Position numbers and translations under genes: made by a program. The notes below the pieces were generated by a model. It ran no database searches and was not told the DNA's origin. It worked only from the letters and a program-made list of their open reading frames with translations. Source: Deltaproteobacteria bacterium (GTDB lineage Bacteria; Myxococcota_A; Polyangia; Polyangiales; Houyiibacteriaceae). Taken from it: a stretch of DNA of 64,000 bases. Below, piece by piece: positions 51,889 through 60,835 of the stretch; positions within the stretch are counted from its first letter, which is position 1; each line of letters starts with the position of its first letter. The stretch spans positions 41,587-105,586 of the forward strand of contig SHLP01000003.1 of assembly GCA_004283055.1 (NCBI GenBank). Direction: 5' to 3'.

Positions 51889-52190
51889 AGGGTCGCTTCC
51901 TGCCACTATGGTGCGTCGCCGTCTTCGCAACCGCTGCGGCTTTCGTAGTTCACTTGTCCATCCGCTTCGAGACGGTTCGCCTCGGTTATGAGGTGAGTGA
52001 AGAGCGGGACCGACAGCGTGACTTGCTGCAGGATCGACGACTCCTTTCGATTGAAGCCGCCACGCTCCGGCAAAGCGGACGCATCGAGACCATTGCGCGC
52101 GGAACGCTCGGCATGGAAGTCCCGAAGCCGACTCGAATCGTGACGATGAAAGAGAAGCGCAAGCGTACGGCCGCGGGGAGGGTGAGGTGA
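51885..52190 (+). CDS. ftsL: FtsL-like cell division protein
   Basis: The protein has 101 residues: a short basic N-terminus, one membrane helix at about 7-26 (PLWCVAVFATAAAFVVHLS), then a periplasmic coiled-coil (EERDRQRDLLQDRRLL). Size, topology and position between rsmH and ftsI identify it as FtsL, the divisome protein that works with FtsB and FtsQ to activate FtsWI. Sequence conservation in this family is low, so position carries much of the weight. The GTG start overlaps the rsmH stop. Confidence 0.83.
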   Translation: MKGRFLPLWCVAVFATAAAFVVHLSIRFETVRLGYEVSEERDRQRDLLQDRRLLSIEAATLRQSGRIETIARGTLGMEVPKPTRIVTMKEKRKRTAAGRVR

Positions 52191-54238
52191 AGAACCGGCA
52201 TCAGCGATGGTTCCGGGCGAGAATTGCCCTGCTGGGCGTTTGTGTCGCCGCCGTCGCCGTGCTCGTTCTGGTTCGGGCCTTCCATCTGCAGATCGCGAGC
52301 GGCGATCGTTTGCGTGAAATGGCAGAGGGGCAGCACCTCCGCGAGCTTCGCGTGTCGCCGCGACGAGGTGCGATCTACGATCGGCATGGTGCAGAGCTTG
52401 CCGTGAGCGCCGACGTGCACAGCGTGTACGCCAATCCCCGTCGTCTCAAAGCGATGGAGCAAGAGCCTCGGTTGGTAGCGAAGCGGATTTCCAAGATCCT
52501 CGACCTCGACCCGAAGGCGCTTGCGAAGCGGCTGTCGGCGGACCGCTATTTCGTCTGGATCGAACGGCGCGTGACGCCCAACGAGGCTGCGCAGATCCGG
52601 GCCCTCGACATTCCAGGGCTAGAGCTCACGACCGAAGCGCGCCGGTACTACCCGAATCGTCACCTGGCAGCGCATCTCCTGGGCTTTGCCGACATCGACG
52701 GACGCGGCATCGAAGGCGTCGAGCTCGCCTACGAGGATCGACTTCGTGGCTCCGATCGGCGCGTCGAGGCGATTCGCGACCGCCGCGGTCAGGTCGTCTT
52801 TGCAGACGAAATGGAAGACGATCGATCGATGCAAGGGCAGAGCGTCGTCCTCACGATCGACAAGGCGATCCAGCACATCGCCGAGCGGGAGCTCGCACTC
52901 GGTGTGCGGACGTTCGAGGCACGCGGTGGGAGCGTGGTCGTGATGGACCCGTCCAGCGGAGAGATCCTCGCGCTTGCAAACTACCCCCCTTTCAACCCAA
53001 ACGAGCCGTCGAAACACCCAACAGCGCACCGTCGAAACCGCGCAGTCGTCGACCGATTCGAGCCGGGGTCCACCGTCAAGCCATTCACCATGGCCGCAGC
53101 GCTTGCCGCCGGTGCGGTAAGACCCAACCAATCGATCAACTGCGAGAACGGGGTGACCCGGATTGCGGGACGGATTCTGCACGACGCTCATCCCTACGAA
53201 TGGCTGACTCCGACCCAGATACTCGCGTACTCGAGCAACATTGGCATTGCGAAGATTGCGCTCGACCTCGGCAAGAAGAACCTCTACCGAGGGTTTCGAC
53301 GTTTCGGCTTTGGTGAGCCGACCGGTCTAGGCGTACCGGGTGAGACGGCCGGCATTCTCCGACACTACCGGCGTTGGTACGAGATCGACGCGGCCACCGT
53401 TTCGTTCGGGCAGGGAATGAGCGTCACGAACGTTCAGCTCGCGACGGCGATGAGCGCGATTGCAAACGGGGGTCGCCTGATGCAGCCGATGCTCGTGCGC
53501 CGGCTCACGGACGGGCATGGCGTCACGATCGAGGAGAGCACGCCCCGCGTTCGGCGCCAAGTGGTGCCGACGCGCGTCGCAAAGCTCGTGGGCCAGATGC
53601 TGACGGCGGTGACCGAGCCCGGAGGAACCGCGATTGAAGCGGGGATAGATGGCTACCTCGTTGCTGGCAAAACCGGAACGGCTCAAAAAGCAGACTACAT
53701 TCGGGGTGGATACGCGAAAGACAAATGGCTGGCTTCGTTCATCGGCTTCGCTCCCGCGGAACGGCCGGCCGTCGTCATCTCCGTGGTCATCGACGAGCCC
53801 GTGATCGCGCACTATGGCGGGACCGTAGCGGGGCCTGTCTTTCGCCGAATCGCCGAGGTCACCCTGCGGCACATGGGCGTCGCCCCCGAGGGCAGGCCCG
53901 CGGTACTTGCGCAGAGGAAGAAGCAGATCGTGGTCGATGAGGTGGAGCCTTCGCCCGAAGAAGAAGCGGTGGCAAAAGGGCAGAGCGCGGTCCCCGACGT
54001 CCGCTCACTTCCCTTGCGCCAGGCGGTCATCGCTCTGCACGACCAGTCCCTCGTAGCAGAGGTCGCGGGCTCCGGCCTGGTCGTCGATCAAGATCCTTCG
54101 CCGGGCAAGGCGGTGCCTCACGGTGCGGTCGTGCGGATCAGGCTCGAGCGACGGCGATTCGAGACCGAGGCCGGCAAGCCCGAACCGCGCAATGAGACCC
54201 TTGCAGCGGCGGTGCCCCGGAGGCCGCATGTCCCCTGA
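52187..54238 (+). CDS. ftsI: Division-specific penicillin-binding protein (FtsI/PBP3) with PASTA domain
   Basis: This septal transpeptidase has 683 residues. A cytoplasmic N-terminus and membrane helix (about 11-31) precede the PBP dimerisation domain (55-220) and the transpeptidase domain. The active-site motifs are S295-T-V-K298, S349-S-N and K495-T-G. A C-terminal PASTA domain (about 599-655: VPDVRSLPLRQAV, VVDQDPSPGKAV) is fused, as in several deltaproteobacterial and Gram-positive division PBPs. The GTG start overlaps ftsL by 4 bp and the stop overlaps murE by 11 bp. Confidence 0.94.
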   Translation: MKNRHQRWFRARIALLGVCVAAVAVLVLVRAFHLQIASGDRLREMAEGQHLRELRVSPRRGAIYDRHGAELAVSADVHSVYANPRRLKAMEQEPRLVAKRISKILDLDPKALAKRLSADRYFVWIERRVTPNEAAQIRALDIPGLELTTEARRYYPNRHLAAHLLGFADIDGRGIEGVELAYEDRLRGSDRRVEAIRDRRGQVVFADEMEDDRSMQGQSVVLTIDKAIQHIAERELALGVRTFEARGGSVVVMDPSSGEILALANYPPFNPNEPSKHPTAHRRNRAVVDRFEPGSTVKPFTMAAALAAGAVRPNQSINCENGVTRIAGRILHDAHPYEWLTPTQILAYSSNIGIAKIALDLGKKNLYRGFRRFGFGEPTGLGVPGETAGILRHYRRWYEIDAATVSFGQGMSVTNVQLATAMSAIANGGRLMQPMLVRRLTDGHGVTIEESTPRVRRQVVPTRVAKLVGQMLTAVTEPGGTAIEAGIDGYLVAGKTGTAQKADYIRGGYAKDKWLASFIGFAPAERPAVVISVVIDEPVIAHYGGTVAGPVFRRIAEVTLRHMGVAPEGRPAVLAQRKKQIVVDEVEPSPEEEAVAKGQSAVPDVRSLPLRQAVIALHDQSLVAEVAGSGLVVDQDPSPGKAVPHGAVVRIRLERRRFETEAGKPEPRNETLAAAVPRRPHVP

Positions 54239-55754
54239 GCCGAGCCATGGCATGACGCTGCAGCAGCTCCAAGACCGCGGTGTCGGGATCGGGATCGCCG
54301 GATTGGCGTCGCAGACGGTCTATGGTGTTCAGCACGACTCTCGCGAGGTGACCGGTGGCGACCTCTTCGTTGCCGTTCCTGGTGAGACCTACGACGGGCT
54401 GAGCTTCGCGGGCGATGCCGTCGCCCGGGGCGCAGTCGCAGTCATGGCCGAGCGTCGAATCGAGCTCGACGTTCCGCAGCTCCTCGTGAAGGACATCCGC
54501 GGGGAGCTCGGACGCGCAGCGGAGCTCGTGTATGGAGAGCCGACGAGTGCACTGCACACCGTGGGGATCACCGGCACGAACGGGAAGACGACGACGGCCT
54601 ATCTTCTGCAGCGCGCCCTCGAGGGCGTGGCAGCCAAGCCAGCGCTCGTCGGCACGACGGGTTGGATCGCCCCGGGTTCAGAGCGGCCCTCGCTACACAC
54701 GACGCCCGAAGGCGACGACCTTTCACGCTTCGCGAAGCTAGCGCTCGACGCCGGCGCCACGCACCTGGTCTTGGAGGTATCCAGCCACGGGCTGGCCCTG
54801 CATCGGGTTGATGCCCTCGACTTCGAGGTCGCGGCCTTCACCAACCTCTCGCGGGACCATCTGGACTTCCACGAGAGCATGGAGCGCTACGGCGAGGCCA
54901 AGGCCAGGCTCTTCACCGAGCTGCGTCCCAAATGCGCCGTCATTCATGTCGATGACACCTTCGGGTCCGCGCTTGCACACCGCATCCCGGGTCCCGTGAT
55001 TCGTTGCTCGCGGAAGTCGGGAAGCCGGGCGGAGATCTTGGCGACCGACTGGTCGGTGAAGCGGGCCGGAATTCGAGCGACCTTCGAGACGCCGGCGGGT
55101 CCGATTGAAATCCGAAGTCCGATGCTCGGGGAGCACAACCTCGAAAATCTTCTCGTGGCCCTCGGCTGTGCCTACGCCCTCGGACTCGACCTGAACCTGG
55201 TGTCAAAAGCGTGGGAGAGCGCCACTGGAAGTCCAGGACGGCTCGAGCGGGTTGCACACCCAGAGGATGTGGCGGTGCTCGTGGACTACGCACACACTCC
55301 CGAGGCGCTTCGTACCGCTCTCCAAACGATGCGTGCGGTGACCCCCAGGCGCTTGATCGCTGTGTTTGGCGCGGGCGGTGATCGAGACAAGGGGAAGCGG
55401 CCGGAAATGGGTCGCGTCGGAGTGGAGGGCGCCGACCTCTGCATACTCACCAGCGACAACCCGCGTTCCGAAGATCCCAGTCAGATCCTCGATGAGGTCG
55501 CGGCGGGCGCAGAGCAAGCCGGCGGTACTCCAATCGAAGCGACCAAGCTCAGCGATGCGAGGCGGGGCTATTGTCGGCTGACCGGGCGTCGAGAAGCGAT
55601 CGCCGCTGCGATTCGAGCGGCTCGCCCAGGAGACACGGTGCTTCTCGCGGGCAAGGGTCACGAAAACTATCAAATTGTCGGCGCAGAGCGTCAGCACTTC
55701 GACGATCGGGAAGAAGCACGCGCGGTCATCGCGAGCCTGGCAGGAGGCGAGTGA
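54228..55754 (+). CDS. murE: UDP-MurNAc-L-Ala-D-Glu:meso-diaminopimelate ligase
   Basis: MurE adds the third residue of the peptidoglycan stem. The 508 residues show the Mur ligase ATP motif GITGTNGKTTTA, the HTTPEGDDL and ASNLSRDHLDFH-type central motif, VDYAHTPEALRTAL, and TSDNPRSEDP. The DNPR motif selects meso-diaminopimelate over lysine. The frame begins earlier inside ftsI; ATG 54228 has GGAGG 4 nt upstream and is chosen. It overlaps ftsI by 11 bp and shares a base with murF. Confidence 0.95.
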   Translation: MSPEPSHGMTLQQLQDRGVGIGIAGLASQTVYGVQHDSREVTGGDLFVAVPGETYDGLSFAGDAVARGAVAVMAERRIELDVPQLLVKDIRGELGRAAELVYGEPTSALHTVGITGTNGKTTTAYLLQRALEGVAAKPALVGTTGWIAPGSERPSLHTTPEGDDLSRFAKLALDAGATHLVLEVSSHGLALHRVDALDFEVAAFTNLSRDHLDFHESMERYGEAKARLFTELRPKCAVIHVDDTFGSALAHRIPGPVIRCSRKSGSRAEILATDWSVKRAGIRATFETPAGPIEIRSPMLGEHNLENLLVALGCAYALGLDLNLVSKAWESATGSPGRLERVAHPEDVAVLVDYAHTPEALRTALQTMRAVTPRRLIAVFGAGGDRDKGKRPEMGRVGVEGADLCILTSDNPRSEDPSQILDEVAAGAEQAGGTPIEATKLSDARRGYCRLTGRREAIAAAIRAARPGDTVLLAGKGHENYQIVGAERQHFDDREEARAVIASLAGGE

Positions 55755-57160
55755 TGGCGAGCCGAATCCCTCAGAACCAAGTTCGCCTGCTTCGAAACCA
55801 GGTGCTGGCTGTAACCGATGGTGATGCCAGCGGTCCCGACTGGGAGGGAGCTTCGGGTGTCGTGACAGACTCGCGGGCGGTCCAAGCGGGCAATCTCTTC
55901 GTCGCGCTCCGCGGCGAGCGCTTCGATGCGAATCAGTTCGCGGTGCAGGCGGTAGATGCGGGCGCAGCGGCGGTCTTGGTAGAGCGAGGCACGTCGCTTC
56001 CAGCCCATGTGAGTGCGGTCGAGGTGGATGACACGCTTCGCGCGCTTGGCGATTTGGCCAAGGCTCATCGCGCTAGTTGGACCGGAAAGGTCGTCGGCAT
56101 CACCGGCTCGGTCGGCAAGACCAGCACCAAGGAGCTCAGCGCCGCCGCTCTCAAATCGGCCGGTTGCAAGGTGCTCAAGACAAGCGGGAACCTGAACAAC
56201 CGAATCGGCGTTCCGATGACGCTTTTCCAGCTCGATGAGACGGTCGACACCGCAGTCATCGAAATGGGCACCAGCGAGCCAGGAGAGATCGCGCGCTTGG
56301 CCGAGATCTCCGCGCCAGATGTGGGGATCGTGACCCATGCGACCCTCTCCCACACCGAAGGGCTCGGTTCGGTTGAAGCGGTAGCCGATGAAAAGGTCTC
56401 ACTGCTACATGCGCTGTCGCCTAGTGGTGTCGCGATCGTGTACGGAGACCCGCCCGCGCTAAAGAAGCGAGCGTCAGTCGTGGCCGCCAGGCGAAAGCTG
56501 TTCTATGGCCGCTCGGCCGGGCACGACGTGCGCGTGATGGACTGGGACGTCGACGCCGATCGCACCCAGGCTCGTTTTCAGGTTCGGGGCAAGGACATCG
56601 AAATCACGATGGCCTTGCTCGGCGAGGGCGCGGTGCTGAATGCGGCAGGCGCTCTCGCGATCGTCCTGGGCCTGGACCTTCCCCTCGAGGAAGCAAGCCG
56701 TGGTCTCGCCACCGTGAAACCCCCGCCCGGTCGGATGCAGCCTCGGACCGGCGGCGGCAAGCGACTCGTCATCGATGACTCGTACAATTCGAACCCAGCT
56801 TCACTAGAAGTGGCGCTGGAGACAGCTCGCTCCATCGCAGAAAAGCGAAGCGCGCCGTTGGTTGCGATCTTGGGAGACATGAAAGAGCTTGGCGCGCATA
56901 GCGAGAAAGCGCACCGCAAGGTTGGCGATCTCCTTGCGGACGCCGACGCGTTTCTCTTCGTCGGCTGTGGCGATGCCATGCATGAGGCGGTCGCGAGCGC
57001 GAACGCCCGAGGCACGGACACACTCTGGTTCGAGGACGCCGCGGAATGCGGCGAGCTTTCGGACCGGCTTCCGCTCAACGCCGTGATTTTGGTGAAGGGC
57101 TCCCGAACGATGCGGATGGAACGGGTCATCGAGCCGCTCCTCGGGGAGGGGCAGCGATGA
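55754..57160 (+). CDS. murF: UDP-MurNAc-tripeptide--D-alanyl-D-alanine ligase
   Basis: MurF adds D-Ala-D-Ala to the stem peptide. The 468 residues contain SGVVTDSRAVQAGNLFVAL, the ATP motif GITGSVGKTSTKEL, EMGTSEPGEIARLA, and the C-terminal domain motif DDSYNSNPASLEVAL with GDMKELGAHSE. ATG 55754 shares a base with the murE stop (TGATG). The upstream extension of the frame lies within murE and is not used. mraY overlaps the stop (ATGA). Confidence 0.95.
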   Translation: MASRIPQNQVRLLRNQVLAVTDGDASGPDWEGASGVVTDSRAVQAGNLFVALRGERFDANQFAVQAVDAGAAAVLVERGTSLPAHVSAVEVDDTLRALGDLAKAHRASWTGKVVGITGSVGKTSTKELSAAALKSAGCKVLKTSGNLNNRIGVPMTLFQLDETVDTAVIEMGTSEPGEIARLAEISAPDVGIVTHATLSHTEGLGSVEAVADEKVSLLHALSPSGVAIVYGDPPALKKRASVVAARRKLFYGRSAGHDVRVMDWDVDADRTQARFQVRGKDIEITMALLGEGAVLNAAGALAIVLGLDLPLEEASRGLATVKPPPGRMQPRTGGGKRLVIDDSYNSNPASLEVALETARSIAEKRSAPLVAILGDMKELGAHSEKAHRKVGDLLADADAFLFVGCGDAMHEAVASANARGTDTLWFEDAAECGELSDRLPLNAVILVKGSRTMRMERVIEPLLGEGQR

Positions 57161-58284
57161 TCTACTACTTGCTCTACCCGCTGCATGAGTACGAGTCGCT
57201 CTCGTTTCTCAACGTCCTTCGCTACGTTCCGTTCCGGTTCTTGATGGCGACCATCACGTCGCTCTTGCTCACGTTCGGTCTCTACCCCTGGTTCATTCGC
57301 CGCTTGCAGCGTAAACAAATCGGGCAAGTCGTTCGCGCGGATGGGCCGGAGACGCATTTGTCCAAGGCCGGCACACCGACGATGGGCGGCGCCCTGATGC
57401 TGTTGGCGCTGGTCCTCTCGACAGTGCTCTGGGCAGACCCCTCGAACGCCATGGTGTGGGTGGTGACGCTGATCACAGTGGCCTACGGCGTCGTCGGCTA
57501 CATCGACGATACCTCCAAAATTCGAACACGCTCCAGCGGAGGGCTCTCGGGCCGGTACAAGCTTCTCTTGCAGTTCTCGACCGCTATCGTCGTGTGCGCG
57601 TGGCTCTACTACGGCGAAACGGGGCTTCCCAGTGACTGGCTCGACATTCGCCATCGCCTCGCCGCACCGTTCTTCGCTTTCTCGAAATATCCGATCGAGT
57701 TGCCGCCCTGGCTCTATGTCGTCTTTTCCGCGTTCGTGATCGTCGGCACGTCGAACGCGGTCAATCTCACAGATGGACTCGACGGGCTAGCGATCGGCCC
57801 GGTCATGATCTCGGCGGGCACCTATGCGATCCTCGCATACCTCGCGGGCCTCACACTCTTTGGAAACGTAGTCGCCGCGTACCTGGACATCCCTCACATC
57901 CAAAGCGCCGGCGAGCTCAGCATCTTTGCGGCTTCGGTCGTCGGCGTGGGGTTCGGTTTCCTTTGGTACAACACTTATCCGGCCCAGGTCTTCATGGGTG
58001 ACGTCGGCTCACTGGCTCTCGGCGGGGGCCTCGGAGCCCTAGCGGTTCTGACGAAGAACGAGCTCCTCTCGGTGATCCTCGGAGGCATCTTCGTCGTTGA
58101 AGCGGTGAGCGTGATTCTGCAGGTCGGCTATTTCCGCATGACCGGTCGCCGCATCTTTCTGATGGCGCCCATTCACCACCATTTCGAGAAGAAGGGCTGG
58201 CCCGAGCCGCGGGTCATCGTTCGGTTCTGGATCATCGCGATCGTATTGGCCGTGTTCAGTCTTGCAACGTTGAAGCTGAGGTGA
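57157..58284 (+). CDS. mraY: Phospho-N-acetylmuramoyl-pentapeptide transferase
   Basis: MraY moves phospho-MurNAc-pentapeptide from UDP to undecaprenyl phosphate, producing lipid I at the inner membrane. The 375 residues have about ten helices. GYIDDTSKIR holds the catalytic Asp pair, then NAVNLTDGLDGLA and the carrier-binding PIHHHFEKKGWPE. ATG 57157 overlaps the murF stop. The murD start overlaps its stop (GTGA). Confidence 0.97.
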   Translation: MIYYLLYPLHEYESLSFLNVLRYVPFRFLMATITSLLLTFGLYPWFIRRLQRKQIGQVVRADGPETHLSKAGTPTMGGALMLLALVLSTVLWADPSNAMVWVVTLITVAYGVVGYIDDTSKIRTRSSGGLSGRYKLLLQFSTAIVVCAWLYYGETGLPSDWLDIRHRLAAPFFAFSKYPIELPPWLYVVFSAFVIVGTSNAVNLTDGLDGLAIGPVMISAGTYAILAYLAGLTLFGNVVAAYLDIPHIQSAGELSIFAASVVGVGFGFLWYNTYPAQVFMGDVGSLALGGGLGALAVLTKNELLSVILGGIFVVEAVSVILQVGYFRMTGRRIFLMAPIHHHFEKKGWPEPRVIVRFWIIAIVLAVFSLATLKLR

Positions 58285-59639
58285 CGTTGGAGCTTTCGCA
58301 GAAAAACACGATGGTGGTCGGGCTCGGCGAAAGCGGGCTGGCGGTGGTTCGCTTTCTCACGGCGCGGGGTGCACTGGTCCGGGTCAACGATCAGCGCGAC
58401 CTGGCGGAACTTGGTGCAGCCGCTGCAGAGGCGGAGGCCCTGGGCGCAGAGCTGGTGCTGGGCGGCCATCCCGAGAGCGCTTTTGAGAACCTCGATCTCA
58501 TCGTGGTCTCGCCGGGCGTGCCGCCGTTGGCGCAGCTCGAAGAGGCGGAGCGCCGTGGCGCCCAGGTCGTCAGTGAAGTCGAGCTTGCATCTCGCTTCCT
58601 CGACGCACCCATCGTCGCGATCACCGGAACCAATGGCAAGAGCACGGTGACCACTCTCATTGGGCAGATGTGCAACTACCTCGATCGGCCGATCTTCGTC
58701 GGCGGCAATCTGGGTCGCCCGATGATCGAGGCTGCAGGCACCGATGCTGGCAACGAGCGAGGCTTGGTTATCGTCGAGCTCTCGAGCTTTCAGTTGGAGC
58801 GTGTCTCCGAGATGAGGGCCCACGTCGCGCTTCTGCTCAACGTCTCGGCGGATCACCTCGATCGCTACCCTTCGTTTGAAGCCTATGCTGCTGCAAAGGC
58901 GCGGATTTTCGAGCGTCAAAGGGCAGAGGATTTCGCGATCCTGCCAGCAGACGCTCCCGACCTTCGCGAGCTCATCGAAGACGGTGGAACGCTAGTCCTC
59001 TTCGGAGGACGAAACGGCGAGGTTCGCGTCGTGAATGGAGCGCTCACCGACACCCAGAGCTCGCTGCGCGTGCCGATCGCGGAGCTCGGGATTCGAGGAC
59101 TGCACAACGTGGCGAATGCCTGTGCCGCCGCACTCGCTGCCCGACTGCTCGGCGTGCGCGAGTCGGACATCGCTTCGGTTCTTTGCGAATTCAAAGGTCT
59201 GGCGCACCGGATGCAGTACGTCAGCTCGGTTGGGGGCGTGGAGTACATCGACGATTCCAAGGCGACCAACGTGGGCGCAGCCGTCGCGTCCATCGACGGG
59301 TTAGCCGGTGCGAATGGGAAGATCGTCCTCATCGCCGGCGGCGTCGACAAGGGCGGCAGCTATGAGCCGCTTCGTCAGCGGATGACGGAGCGCGGACGAG
59401 CCGTCGTCGTCCTGGGGGAAGCAGCGCCCTTGCTGGAACGAGCGTTCGTGGACTCGCCGCTGACGCTTCGCCACGCCCAGTCGATGGCTGAAGCGGTCGA
59501 CTCTGCGTCAGCCATGGCGGTGAGCGGCGACATCGTGCTCCTGGCGCCCGCCTGCTCGAGCTTCGACATGTTTCGCTCTTACGCCGAGCGAGGCGATCAG
59601 TTCCAGAGCGCAGTCCACAGCCTTGGAGGGCACGTATGA
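58281..59639 (+). CDS. murD: UDP-MurNAc-L-alanine--D-glutamate ligase
   Basis: MurD attaches D-Glu to UDP-MurNAc-L-Ala. The 452 residues have an N-terminal Rossmann domain (MVVGLGESGLAVVRFL), the ATP motif ITGTNGKSTVTTL, LNVSADHLDRYPSFEAYAAAK, and the C-terminal DDSKATNVGAAVASI and LIAGGVDKGGSYEPL. The start is GTG 58281 overlapping mraY. The stop overlaps ftsW (ATGA). Confidence 0.96.
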   Translation: MTLELSQKNTMVVGLGESGLAVVRFLTARGALVRVNDQRDLAELGAAAAEAEALGAELVLGGHPESAFENLDLIVVSPGVPPLAQLEEAERRGAQVVSEVELASRFLDAPIVAITGTNGKSTVTTLIGQMCNYLDRPIFVGGNLGRPMIEAAGTDAGNERGLVIVELSSFQLERVSEMRAHVALLLNVSADHLDRYPSFEAYAAAKARIFERQRAEDFAILPADAPDLRELIEDGGTLVLFGGRNGEVRVVNGALTDTQSSLRVPIAELGIRGLHNVANACAAALAARLLGVRESDIASVLCEFKGLAHRMQYVSSVGGVEYIDDSKATNVGAAVASIDGLAGANGKIVLIAGGVDKGGSYEPLRQRMTERGRAVVVLGEAAPLLERAFVDSPLTLRHAQSMAEAVDSASAMAVSGDIVLLAPACSSFDMFRSYAERGDQFQSAVHSLGGHV

Positions 59640-60835
59640 GCCGTTCTTCGAAACCCGCCCCACGCAAGGAGGCCGGACCGATCGATGTCACGCTTGCGGC
59701 CACCTTGATCGGGCTGATCGCTTTTGGCGTGGTGATGGTCTACAGCGCGAGCGCGGTCTACGCGAACAACATGTTCGGAAACGGATATCACTTTCTCATC
59801 CGACAAACCGTATTCGCACTGGTTGGACTCGTCGTGCTCTTCGTTTTCGCGCACATCAACGTCGATTTACTTCGGCGCACCACGTATCCAGTCCTTTTGC
59901 TTGCCGTCCTTTTGATGATCGCGGTTGCGCTCGGCTTTGGACGTAGCGCGGGAGGTGCGACGCGTTGGTTGGCGGCGGGTCCGGTGAACGTGCAGCCCGC
60001 AGAGCTGGCCAAGCTGGCGATGATCCTCTGGCTTGCCCATTCGCTCGCGAAAAAGTCGCACCGTGTTCACACCTTCTCGATCGGTTTCCTTCCGCACGTC
60101 CTGGTCGCCGGGCTCCTCATGTTGCTCTGCCTCGCACAGCCCGACTTCGGAAGCGCGGTGATGATTGGGCTCCTGACGTTCGTCGTGCTCTTTGCGGCAG
60201 GTGCCAAGGCAGGGTACCTGCTCGGCTGTCTTTTGATAGCCCTACCGGTCGGCTACGCGACCATCGCCGCGTCCCCGTACCGAATGCGCCGTATCCAAGC
60301 GTTCTTGGAGCCGTTCGAGCACCGCCGTGGCGCCGGCTACCAAATCACCGAATCCCTGATGAGCTTTGGCTCTGGTGGTTGGACGGGCGTCGGACTCGGT
60401 GACGGCCGTCAGAAGTTGCTGTTCCTACCTGAGGCGCATACCGACTTCATCAGCGCGATCATTGGGGAGGAGCTCGGCTTCATTGGGGTGGTCCTCTTGA
60501 GCACAGCCTTTGCCTGGGTCGTCTTTCGTGGCCTCCGAGCCGCCTGGCGGGCCCATGACGAGTACGCGGGCTACCTCGCTGCAGGCATGACCCTGTTCAT
60601 TGGACTTCAGGCGTTCACGAACCTGGCCGTCGCCATGGGCCTGCTACCCACCAAAGGGCTTGCTCTTCCGTTTGTGAGCTACGGAGGTTCGTCGCTGCTC
60701 GTCAACGCCGCCGCGGCGGGCATCATCTTGAACACATCGCGCTTCGGCGCCTGGCGTCGGGAACCGCCGGCCGAGAAAGCGAAATCGGCCCGACGCCGGC
60801 CGAAGCTCCGAGCTGCTCGCGGAGGTGCACGATGA
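59636..60835 (+). CDS. ftsW: FtsW septal peptidoglycan glycosyltransferase (SEDS family)
   Basis: FtsW polymerises lipid II at the septum together with FtsI. The 399 residues have about ten helices, with GGATRWLAAGPVNVQPAELAK split across the conserved large loop, HTDFISAIIGEELGF, and the C-terminal PFVSYGGSSLLVNAAAAGI. The C-terminal tail is basic (RRRPKLRAARGGAR). Position between murD and murG fits FtsW, not RodA. ATG 59636 overlaps murD; the stop overlaps murG. Confidence 0.95.
   Translation: MSRSSKPAPRKEAGPIDVTLAATLIGLIAFGVVMVYSASAVYANNMFGNGYHFLIRQTVFALVGLVVLFVFAHINVDLLRRTTYPVLLLAVLLMIAVALGFGRSAGGATRWLAAGPVNVQPAELAKLAMILWLAHSLAKKSHRVHTFSIGFLPHVLVAGLLMLLCLAQPDFGSAVMIGLLTFVVLFAAGAKAGYLLGCLLIALPVGYATIAASPYRMRRIQAFLEPFEHRRGAGYQITESLMSFGSGGWTGVGLGDGRQKLLFLPEAHTDFISAIIGEELGFIGVVLLSTAFAWVVFRGLRAAWRAHDEYAGYLAAGMTLFIGLQAFTNLAVAMGLLPTKGLALPFVSYGGSSLLVNAAAAGIILNTSRFGAWRREPPAEKAKSARRRPKLRAARGGAR

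Noticed and set aside
54138-54557. Minus-strand frame opposite the ftsI/murE junction
   Set aside because: Shadow of strongly conserved genes, with no motif of its own.
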